Part shown: piece after piece, positions 1 to 5,388 of the stretch
Layout of the letters: each line of letters starts with the position of its first letter
Numbering within the stretch: position 1 is the first letter of the stretch
Assembly (NCBI GenBank): GCA_021810815.1
Contig: JAJZHR010000168.1
Coordinates: forward strand, 1-6,015
DNA: 6,015 nucleotides
Direction: 5' to 3'
DNA from: Acidobacteriota bacterium
Lineage (GTDB): Bacteria; Acidobacteriota; Terriglobia; Terriglobales; Acidobacteriaceae
Made by a program: the position numbers and the translations under genes
Notes under the pieces: model-generated
Told to the model about the DNA's origin: nothing
Databases searched by the model: none
What the model saw: the letters and a program-made list of their open reading frames with translations, nothing else

Positions 1-387
1 GGCGATCTCAAACCGCTCCAGTTGGCGGCTCAGGCGCCGGGCTTCTTCCCACAGCGGCCGCAGCGCCGGGCTGGCCACTTTGTATTGGCCCTTCATCTGC
101 TTGACCATCAGTTCGGAGTCGGAGACGACGCGCAGGCGCTTGTGGCCGTTCTCCATAGCCCATTTCAGGACAGCCAGGAGACCCGAATATTCGGCGAAGT
201 TGTTGGTCTGGATGCCCAGGAACTGGCTCAGGCGCCCCACCACGACGCCACGAGCGTCTGCAATCACCGCGCCGTAGCCGGCGGGGCCTGGATTGCCGCG
301 GGAACCGCCATCGCAGTGCGCTGTGAGCTCCTCGCCCGGTGCGGCATTGGCGGTTCGCGACGTGCTGCCAAACAAGTCTCCGGTCAT
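1..387 (-). CDS. rnhA: RNase HI-family ribonuclease, 3' end cut by window edge
   Basis: Reading leftwards from an ATG at 387, an open frame of 129 codons runs off the window without a stop. It matches the RNase HI fold, which cleaves the RNA strand of RNA-DNA hybrids in the cytoplasm using metal-bound acidic residues. I see the first-strand motif DGGSRGNPGPAGYG at residues 26-39, NNFAEYSGLLAVL at 62-74 and VVSDSELMVKQMKG at 87-100. D26, E66 and D90 are the first three acidic catalytic residues; the fourth would lie beyond the edge. The sequence resembles the compact archaeal/actinobacterial-type RNase HI more than the E. coli enzyme, and no N-terminal hybrid-binding domain is present. The first ~20 residues are a variable lead-in. 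The frame stays open upstream of 387, so a longer protein is formally possible, but conserved sequence begins only at about residue 22. It diverges from the sigma factor gene. Family assignment is firm; the precise subgroup is recalled, not tested. Confidence 0.93.
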   Translation of the reverse strand, partial: MTGDLFGSTSRTANAAPGEELTAHCDGGSRGNPGPAGYGAVIADARGVVVGRLSQFLGIQTNNFAEYSGLLAVLKWAMENGHKRLRVVSDSELMVKQMKGQYKVASPALRPLWEEARRLSRQLERFEIA

Positions 388-394
388 TGCTTCC

Positions 395-400
395 AGTGTA
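395..400 (-). promoter_or_regulatory. Putative -10 box for the RNase HI gene
   Basis: On the minus strand the hexamer TACACT lies 7 bases before the ATG at 387. It matches the housekeeping -10 consensus at four of six positions. TTGCC-type candidates for a -35 box lie further upstream, but their spacers of 15 or 20 bases are off the optimum. Transcription would begin at or next to the start codon, giving a transcript with almost no leader. This is pattern matching only. Confidence 0.4.
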
Positions 401-500
401 GCGGGAGAGCCCGCCCGGCAAGGCAAAGCGTGGCTCACGAAATGGGATGGCGCGCGTCCATCGGAGTGCGGCAATTTTGCTTCCCGCAATCCCCCGGAAC

Positions 501-504
501 GGAG
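501..504 (+). promoter_or_regulatory. Ribosome-binding site supporting the ATG at 510
   Basis: GGAG lies five bases before ATG 510 and is the main argument for this start over ATG 447 or ATG 543, neither of which has a comparable site. It competes with the downstream promoter and TTG 618 model. Confidence 0.4.
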
Positions 505-509
505 ATCAG

Positions 510-1250
510 ATGGCGACGGATGCGGTGGTTTACCCTAGTTTCATGGTGGGACCGGTGGCGGCGTTGAGCTGGCCGACCGGAAGAACGATACAATCCCCCC
601 CAGGGACGGTATCAGGGTTGGCGGCATCCAGGGCCATTCACGGACCCAATCGCGGGCAGGACCGCCTGCAGTCGCGTGCGCCGGAGACGGAGTTGATCCG
701 GGAGGCGCAGGCGGGGTCGCGCGCCGCTTTCGACACCCTTGTGAAGCAATATGAGCAGCAAGTTCTCCGCCTGGCTCTGCATCTGACCGGCAGCGAGCAG
801 GATGCCGAGGACATTTACCAGGAAGCGTTCCTCAAGGCGTATCGCTATCTCGGCAATTTTCGCTTCGAGTGCTCCTTCTACACCTGGATCTATCGGATTG
901 TGACCAATCTCTGCCTGGATCAATTGCGTCGGCGCAAGACCCGGCGCGAGGATCAGGCAGTAATTTTGGACCAGTCGGGCGACGAGATCGACGTGATGTC
1001 GTCGGTATCGGACAACCGGTCGTTCTCAAACCCCGCCAAGGAGCTGGACCGCAAGGTGCTGGGCGCGCGCATTCAGGAAGCGCTGGACAAGCTGACGCCG
1101 CGCGAGCGGATGGTTTTCGAATTGAAGCACTACCAGGGGCTCCGCCTGCGCACCATCGGAGAGATGCTGAACACCACGGAAGAGACCGCCAAAAATACGC
1201 TCTTCAGGGCGACAAAGAAATTGAGATCGCAATTGGCGGGTCTGCGCTAG
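510..1250 (+). CDS. ECF-type (group 4) RNA polymerase sigma factor
   Basis: This protein of up to 246 residues should direct RNA polymerase to a stress or envelope regulon. Conserved sequence starts near residue 62 (LIREAQAGSRAAFDTLV). Sigma region 2 spans about 62-143 and includes DAEDIYQEAFLKAYRYLGNF and the promoter-melting/-10 recognition part FYTWIYRIVTNLCLDQLRRR. A charged linker covers about 144-187. Region 4 spans about 188-244, with LTPRERMVFELKHYQGL followed by the helix-turn-helix around LRTIGEMLNTTEETAKNTL. There is no region 1.1 or 3, as expected for the ECF class, and no extra C-terminal domain. I chose ATG 510 because GGAG sits five bases before it. However, a promoter-like element at 564-594 lies inside this 5' end and residues 1-60 match nothing I know, so TTG 618 (210 residues, a more usual ECF length) is a real alternative; ATG 447 is also open. 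The anti-sigma factor follows after 52 bases, probably in the same transcript. Confidence 0.92.
   Translation: MATDAVVYPSFMVGPVAALSWPTGRTIQSPPGTVSGLAASRAIHGPNRGQDRLQSRAPETELIREAQAGSRAAFDTLVKQYEQQVLRLALHLTGSEQDAEDIYQEAFLKAYRYLGNFRFECSFYTWIYRIVTNLCLDQLRRRKTRREDQAVILDQSGDEIDVMSSVSDNRSFSNPAKELDRKVLGARIQEALDKLTPRERMVFELKHYQGLRLRTIGEMLNTTEETAKNTLFRATKKLRSQLAGLR
564..594 (+). promoter_or_regulatory. Putative housekeeping promoter for the sigma/anti-sigma/PDZ operon
   Basis: TTGAGC at 564-569 and TACAAT at 589-594 are separated by 19 bases. The -10 matches consensus at five of six positions and the -35 at four. Transcription would begin near 601-602, which lies downstream of the ATG at 510 and upstream of an in-frame TTG at 618. 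If active, it would drive the operon with a shorter sigma factor. Confidence 0.4.
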
Positions 1251-1266
1251 ATGGTTGGCTGCAGGC

Positions 1267-1280
1267 AAAGATGTATCTTT
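1267..1280. repeat. Short AT-rich inverted repeat between sigma and anti-sigma genes
   Basis: AAAGAT and ATCTTT flank a two-base centre (GT) in the 52-base gap between the two genes. It stands out as AT-rich in a GC-rich setting and is followed by two more T residues. The stem is too weak for an intrinsic terminator; it could be an operator half-site pair or chance. Confidence 0.3.
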
Positions 1281-1288
1281 TTGAGGCT

Positions 1289-1295
1289 GGAAGGA
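1289..1295 (+). promoter_or_regulatory. Ribosome-binding site of the anti-sigma gene
   Basis: The purine-rich GGAAGGA lies seven bases before ATG 1303, a near-ideal spacing, and fixes the start of the anti-sigma factor. Confidence 0.7.
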
Positions 1296-1302
1296 CGTTG
1301 AA

Positions 1303-2322
1303 ATGAACTGCGAACTGGCACACGAGCGGGTCGTGCTGGCAGCCTACGGTGAGCTGCCGGACGACGCGACGCACGAACTGGAACGGCACTTGGCCACCTG
1401 TCAGGCTTGCGGGCAGGAACGCGAGCAACTGAGGGCGCTGAAGCTGCTGGCCGATGCCTACCCTGTGGAAGAGGTTCCCGCCAACCTGATGGCTCGCTCG
1501 CGGATAAGGTTGGAAGAGGCGCTGGATGCGCTGCCTCCAAAGCGCTGGTTTGAGCGCCTTCTGCAGCTTCTCCGCAACAACGCCGCCAGTTTGCAGACCG
1601 CCCCAGTTGCGGCCGCTCTGCTGCTGCTGGTGGGCGCGGGCGCGGGAAGCCTGGGCGGATACCACATGGCGGAGCGCAAGGGGGCCCGCGCCCTTGCGCT
1701 GCAATCCGCGCGAGCCAGTGATGCAGACCAGGTCGCCGGCACACAAAGCGTCTCCGCGGTGACAAGTACCGACTCCGGGAACGCGACAGGCGTGGAAGCC
1801 GTGAATGTCTCCAGCATTGTGCGCGAGCCAAACAGCCAGCAAGTCGAAGTGCGCTACAACCAGTTGGTGCCCCACGAGGCGCGCGGCTCTCTGGACGATC
1901 CTGCGATCCGTCAACTCCTGCTGCTGGCTTCGGAAGACACCGCGTCGGCGGGCGTGCGGGACGACTCCGTGGACCTGCTGGCATCGGCCTGCAAGGCGGG
2001 ACACGCCTGCCAGGCGGCGGGCATTCGCGATGCCCTCATGATGGCATTGCGCTACGACCGGAACGCGGGCGTGCGCCAAAAAGCTCTGGAAGGCTTGCAG
2101 CCCTATATCGCCCAGGATGTGAATGTGCGCGATGCGGTGCTGGGATCCCTGCTGAATGACAACGATCCGCGCATTCGCTCCTATGCCATCAGCATGCTGG
2201 AGCCAGTCGAGGCCGACACCAGCGTGCGCCAGGTTCTGCAGTCGGTGGCAACTTCCGATCGTAATCCCCAGATTCGTCTGGTGTCGCGGCAGGTGTTGAG
2301 CCGCGCACCGGAGATTCAATAG
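1303..2322 (+). CDS. Transmembrane zinc-finger anti-sigma factor with C-terminal HEAT repeats
   Basis: This 339-residue protein should sequester the upstream ECF sigma factor at the inner membrane. Residues 1-50 form a zf-HC2/ZAS domain with H29-x3-C33-x2-C36 (HLATCQAC); C3 or H7 can supply the fourth zinc ligand, as in other ZAS proteins such as ChrR (His6, His31, Cys35, Cys38). A basic amphipathic stretch (about 82-93) precedes one hydrophobic segment at about 102-120, rich in Ala, Leu and Gly. A Gly/Ser/Thr-rich spacer follows, then from about 200 to 338 four HEAT-like helical pairs whose first helices begin with I/V-R at 202-203, 241-242, 275-276 and 308-309, and whose second helices carry the same VR/IR pattern. 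With the N-terminus inside, the HEAT domain would be periplasmic. It holds a cysteine pair, C230 and C236. The start is fixed by a good ribosome-binding site. ZAS plus HEAT is an uncommon layout in well-studied anti-sigma factors. The partner assignment rests on adjacency. Confidence 0.88.
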   Translation: MNCELAHERVVLAAYGELPDDATHELERHLATCQACGQEREQLRALKLLADAYPVEEVPANLMARSRIRLEEALDALPPKRWFERLLQLLRNNAASLQTAPVAAALLLLVGAGAGSLGGYHMAERKGARALALQSARASDADQVAGTQSVSAVTSTDSGNATGVEAVNVSSIVREPNSQQVEVRYNQLVPHEARGSLDDPAIRQLLLLASEDTASAGVRDDSVDLLASACKAGHACQAAGIRDALMMALRYDRNAGVRQKALEGLQPYIAQDVNVRDAVLGSLLNDNDPRIRSYAISMLEPVEADTSVRQVLQSVATSDRNPQIRLVSRQVLSRAPEIQ

Positions 2323-2333
2323 CAACAGAGGTT

Positions 2334-2372
2334 CCCAGCCAAGGCACCGCAGGATCGAGAGTGCCAGCTGGG
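2334..2372 (+). promoter_or_regulatory. Two-part intercistronic hairpin before the PDZ gene
   Basis: CCCAGC (2334-2339) pairs with GCTGGG (2367-2372), and inside it GGCAC (2343-2347) pairs with GTGCC (2361-2365). They are separated by a small 3x1 internal loop and closed by a 13-base loop. The fold fills most of the 67-base gap between the anti-sigma and PDZ genes and ends eight bases before the ribosome-binding site. There is no T-run, so it is not a standard intrinsic terminator. It could mark an RNA processing or stability site, or tune expression of the PDZ gene. Confidence 0.5.
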
Positions 2373-2380
2373 CAAGCAGT

Positions 2381-2385
2381 GAGGA
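2381..2385 (+). promoter_or_regulatory. Ribosome-binding site of the PDZ gene
   Basis: GAGGA lies four bases before ATG 2390, which begins a typical signal peptide, so the start is well supported. Confidence 0.65.
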
Positions 2386-2389
2386 TGCA

Positions 2390-3247
2390 ATGAAACACTT
2401 TTTGAGGCCATGTCGGTATTTAGGAGTTGCTGCGGTCGCCCTGTCGATTGCGTCGCTGGCGTCGCCTCCGGGCGCTGCCGCGCAAATCAAGCAAGTCAAG
2501 CACCTTTTTCAGGAAGTAAACCCCCTCGGCTCACACGCGCAGGGTTATCTCGGCGTGCTGGTGGGCGACGTGGATAGTGAGCAGGCAAGCAAGCTGAAGC
2601 TGAAAGAGGTACGCGGGGCGGTCATCACGCTCATTGACCACGATGCGCCCGCGGGTCAGGCGGGACTGCATGTGAACGATGTGGTCTTGTCGGTGAACGG
2701 ACACAACGTGCAGAGCGCCGAGGAGTTCAGTCACCTGCTGCGCGAGGTTCCCGCCGGCCACAAGGTGAACCTGGGCATCAGCCGCGACGGCGCCATGCAG
2801 AACTCCACAGTGCTGCTGGTGGATCGAAAGGCCATGGAGCACGACGTGTGGAACAAGATGAATAACGGGGATGCGTTTCCGCCGCCTCCGACGGGGATGG
2901 GGCTGCTCTCCGGCGGTGGAGATTCCATGCCCAGCTTCCACATGCCGTGGTTTGGCAGCAGCCTGAATGTGGGTGTGCTGGTGGAACCGCTGACATCGCA
3001 GATGGCCGATTACCTCGGCGTACCGAACGGCGTGATGGTGAAGCAGGTGGCGCGCAAAAGCGAGGCCGCTTCGGCGGGGTTCAGAGCGTTTGACGTGGTT
3101 CTGAAGGTCGGCAACGAACCCGTAAAGACAACCGCTGACTGGGATCGCGCTCTACGTTCCAATCAAGGCAAGATGGTGCCGATCTACATTCTGCGCGAGC
3201 GCAAACAGCAGACCCTGAGCATGCAGGTGGATTCAAAGCGGCGCTGA
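2390..3247 (+). CDS. Secreted protein with two PDZ domains and no protease domain
   Basis: This 285-residue protein has a Sec signal peptide: basic start (MKHFLRPCRY), hydrophobic core at about 11-24, and likely cleavage after AAA at 29-31. No lipobox is present. PDZ1 covers about 52-143, with the GYLGV ligand-groove motif at 52-56, then DAPAGQAGLHVNDVVLSVNG, the usual 'PA..AGL..gD.I..vnG' core. A Pro/Gly-rich linker spans about 158-189. PDZ2 covers about 192-281, with NVGVLVEPL at its start and SAGFRAFDVVLKVGNEPV in the core. I see no trypsin-like His-Asp-Ser triad, so it is not DegP or DegS by itself. PDZ domains bind C-terminal peptides of partner proteins. Lying in line with a sigma/anti-sigma pair, it may bind misfolded envelope proteins, or the periplasmic part of the anti-sigma factor, or be a target of the regulon; these roles are inferred. 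The next gene is 117 bases away. Confidence 0.85.
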   Translation: MKHFLRPCRYLGVAAVALSIASLASPPGAAAQIKQVKHLFQEVNPLGSHAQGYLGVLVGDVDSEQASKLKLKEVRGAVITLIDHDAPAGQAGLHVNDVVLSVNGHNVQSAEEFSHLLREVPAGHKVNLGISRDGAMQNSTVLLVDRKAMEHDVWNKMNNGDAFPPPPTGMGLLSGGGDSMPSFHMPWFGSSLNVGVLVEPLTSQMADYLGVPNGVMVKQVARKSEAASAGFRAFDVVLKVGNEPVKTTADWDRALRSNQGKMVPIYILRERKQQTLSMQVDSKRR

Positions 3248-3347
3248 TCCCGGAATCGTAGGACATCTTCCATCCAGGCCGACACGCTGGTGGCCCATGC
3301 CATCCTGCTTCGTTTCGTTCCCGGCTCACCCAACATCTCTTCTCCTC

Positions 3348-3356
3348 TGCGAGAAT
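3348..3356 (+). promoter_or_regulatory. Putative extended -10 element for the ABC-F gene
   Basis: TGC followed by GAGAAT ends eight bases before ATG 3365. The hexamer matches the -10 consensus at four of six positions and the TG gives an extended -10; no -35 box is evident at 16-18 bases. Transcription would start at or very near the ATG. The AGGG at 3357-3360 could alternatively act as a weak ribosome-binding site. The rest of the 117-base gap (3248-3364) holds nothing I can name, and no clear terminator for the upstream operon. Confidence 0.3.
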
Positions 3357-3364
3357 AGGGCTAG

Positions 3365-5335
3365 ATGCTCTCCCTGCAAAATGCCGGCAAGCGGTTTGGG
3401 CCGCGCGTTCTTTTTCTTGAAGCCAACTGGCTCATTCGCAAAGACGAAAAAACCGCACTGGTGGGAGCCAACGGAACCGGCAAGTCAACGCTGATGAAGG
3501 TGCTCGCCGGCCTGGAATCGCTGGATTACGGATGCCTGCAGCAGACCCGCGGAATGAGTGTCGGTTATCTTCCCCAGGAGGGGCTACGGCTCATCGGCCA
3601 CACCGTTTTCGAGGAGTGCCTCACGGTCTTCGACGAGATTCGCGAGATGGAGCGCGAGGTCGAGCGGCTCGGCGGACAGCTTGGCGATCTGGATCATGGC
3701 AGCGCGGAATATGAATCTGCCGCCGAGCGCTTCAGTTTGCTGCAGGAGCGATTTCACGCGCTGGACGGATACGCGCTGGATGCGCAGGTCGGCAGCGTGC
3801 TGACAGGGCTCGGCTTCGGCAAGGACGACTGGTCGCGGCAGACAGATGAGTTCAGCGGCGGTTGGCAGATGCGCATTGCGCTGGCCAAGCTGCTGCTGGC
3901 CAAGCCAAATCTGCTGCTGCTCGACGAGCCGACCAACCATCTGGATCTGGAGACGCGCAACTGGCTCGAGGATTACCTGAAGAGCTATCCATTCGGGTAC
4001 ATTCTTATCTCGCACGACCGCTATTTTCTCGACGTGACGATCGATCGCACGGTGGAGATCTGGAACAAGCGACTCAATACCTACCAGGGAAACTACACCA
4101 AATATCTGAAGCAGAAGGACGAGCGGCGCGCACAACTGGAGGCCGCGTACAAGAACCAGCGCGACCAGGTCGAACACCTCGAAGCGTTCATCAACCGCTT
4201 CCGCGCCCAGGCCACCAAAGCGAAACAGGTGCAGAGCCGGATCAAGGAACTGGAAAAGATCGAGCGCATCGAAATTCCCGAAGAAGAGCCGGTGATTCAT
4301 TTCAAATTTCCGCAGCCCGCGCCTTCGGGGCGCACGGTGGTGGAAGCTGAAGGGCTTGCGAAGAGCTACGGCGAGAAGCGCGTGCTCGCCAATGTTCGAT
4401 TCACCATCGAGCGCGGAGATCGCGTGGCGCTGGTGGGCGTAAACGGCGCGGGAAAGTCGACGCTGATCAAGCTGATGACCGGGGTGGAAGCGCCCACATC
4501 GGGGTCTGTGCGGCTGGGCCACAATGTGGTGAGCGAGTATTTTGCGCAGGACCAGTACAAAGTGCTGGACGGCGAAGCGCGCATGTTGGACGACATGAGC
4601 CGCGCGGCGCTCAAGACGCCAGAGAGTGAACTGCGTTCGCTGCTGGGCTGCTTTCTTTTTTCGGGCGACGATGTCTTCAAGCCGCTGGGCGTGCTCTCCG
4701 GCGGCGAACGCAACCGGTATGCGCTGGCGCGCATTCTGGTGTCACCTTCGAACTTCCTCCTGCTCGACGAGCCGACCAACCACCTGGACATGCGCGCCAA
4801 GGACGTGCTGCTGGAGGCGATTGCGGCATTCTCCGGGACAGTGGTGTTTGTGTCGCACGATCGCTACTTCATTGACCGGTTAGCCACGCGGGTGCTGGAG
4901 GTGGAGAACGGCACGGTTACCACCTACGAGGGCAACTACGAGGACTATCTGCGGCGCAAGGAAGCATTGGCTGCCGGTGTCGCGACGCAAACTTCTTTGC
5001 CCCACAATTCCGACATCATTACCGTCGGAGGGATGGGAAACCACCACGCTCCCTTCGCCGAGGAAAAGGAAAGCGCGGGTGGTGTGGAGCCGGCAAAGGA
5101 AAAACCTCGCCGCCTCAATCCCATCAAGCAGAAGCAGATGGAAGAGCGCTGCGTGTTTCTGGAAGAGGAAGTACCGCGCGTGGAAGCCGCGCTGGGGCAC
5201 ACCGAGCAGCAGCTTGGGGTGTTTGTTTCCGCGGAAGAAACGCAGCGGTTGAGTATGCTGGCCGAGGAACTGCGCGGGCAGCTCGAAGCGCTGACGGCGG
5301 AATGGGAAGAGCTGATGGTGCAGCTCGATGCGTAG
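3365..5335 (+). CDS. ABC-F family ATPase (duplicated ATP-binding cassettes, no membrane part)
   Basis: This complete 656-residue protein belongs to the soluble ABC-F ATPases, which bind ribosomes and act on stalled or specialised translation. Cassette 1 has Walker A GANGTGKST (34-42), signature FSGGWQ (163-168), Walker B LLLLDEPTNHLD (183-194) and switch His in ISHDR (215-219). A charged helical interdomain linker, the ABC-F hallmark that reaches toward the ribosomal P-site tRNA, spans about 243-310. Cassette 2 has Walker A GVNGAGKST (358-366), signature LSGGE (444-448), Walker B FLLLDEPTNHLD (464-475) and VSHDR (496-500). Both catalytic glutamates (E188, E469) are kept, so both sites look active. 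Residues about 530-587 form a variable hydrophilic stretch, followed by a coiled coil (about 588-656) like the C-terminal arm of Uup/YheS-type members. FSGGWQ recalls YheS/ABCF3-like proteins, but the subfamily is not settled. Nothing suggests an antibiotic-resistance role. ppc follows after 53 bases and could be co-transcribed. Confidence 0.95.
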   Translation: MLSLQNAGKRFGPRVLFLEANWLIRKDEKTALVGANGTGKSTLMKVLAGLESLDYGCLQQTRGMSVGYLPQEGLRLIGHTVFEECLTVFDEIREMEREVERLGGQLGDLDHGSAEYESAAERFSLLQERFHALDGYALDAQVGSVLTGLGFGKDDWSRQTDEFSGGWQMRIALAKLLLAKPNLLLLDEPTNHLDLETRNWLEDYLKSYPFGYILISHDRYFLDVTIDRTVEIWNKRLNTYQGNYTKYLKQKDERRAQLEAAYKNQRDQVEHLEAFINRFRAQATKAKQVQSRIKELEKIERIEIPEEEPVIHFKFPQPAPSGRTVVEAEGLAKSYGEKRVLANVRFTIERGDRVALVGVNGAGKSTLIKLMTGVEAPTSGSVRLGHNVVSEYFAQDQYKVLDGEARMLDDMSRAALKTPESELRSLLGCFLFSGDDVFKPLGVLSGGERNRYALARILVSPSNFLLLDEPTNHLDMRAKDVLLEAIAAFSGTVVFVSHDRYFIDRLATRVLEVENGTVTTYEGNYEDYLRRKEALAAGVATQTSLPHNSDIITVGGMGNHHAPFAEEKESAGGVEPAKEKPRRLNPIKQKQMEERCVFLEEEVPRVEAALGHTEQQLGVFVSAEETQRLSMLAEELRGQLEALTAEWEELMVQLDA

Positions 5336-5388
5336 TGTCTCGCCTTGCGAAATGGTCAGCCTCAATTAACCGGGATGTGCTGTGAGGC

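Larger units (their letters stand above)
388..509. other. Divergent intergenic region between the RNase HI and sigma factor genes
   Basis: This 122-base stretch separates two genes that point away from each other. It holds the putative -10 box of the RNase HI gene near its left end and a GGAG ribosome-binding site at 501-504 at its right end. A short inverted repeat, TGCGG at 467-471 with CCGCA at 484-488 (5-bp stem, 12-base loop), is the only fold noticed. I found no good promoter for the sigma gene here; the best candidate lies further right at 564-594. If the sigma factor really starts at 618, the intergenic region extends to 617. Confidence 0.6.

Noticed and set aside
496..519. GGAAC followed after 16 bases by CGG, resembling an ECF -35/-10 pair for autoregulation
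   Set aside because: The -10 half does not match the usual CGTC or TCTGA forms and GGAAC is a common pentamer, so I cannot support an autoregulated promoter.
22..567. Plus-strand open frame of 181 codons opposite the RNase HI gene
   Set aside because: The minus strand here codes for an RNase HI with intact catalytic motifs; the plus-strand product looks like nothing known.
869..1306. Plus-strand frame overlapping the sigma gene and ending at the anti-sigma ATG
   Set aside because: It is an out-of-frame shadow of the sigma region 2-4 coding sequence; the ATGA overlap with the anti-sigma start is coincidental.
1204..2499. Long minus-strand open frame (431 codons) antisense to the anti-sigma gene
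   Set aside because: It is the antisense of a GC-rich gene with clear domains; its translation shows no recognisable family and is rich in residues expected from such a shadow.
3248..3364. Possible terminator after the PDZ gene
   Set aside because: Only weak four-base pairings (for example CCAG with CTGG) and no T-run are present.
3584..4522. Minus-strand open frame of 312 codons opposite the ABC-F gene
   Set aside because: It lies wholly inside a well-supported ABC-F gene and has no recognisable motif.
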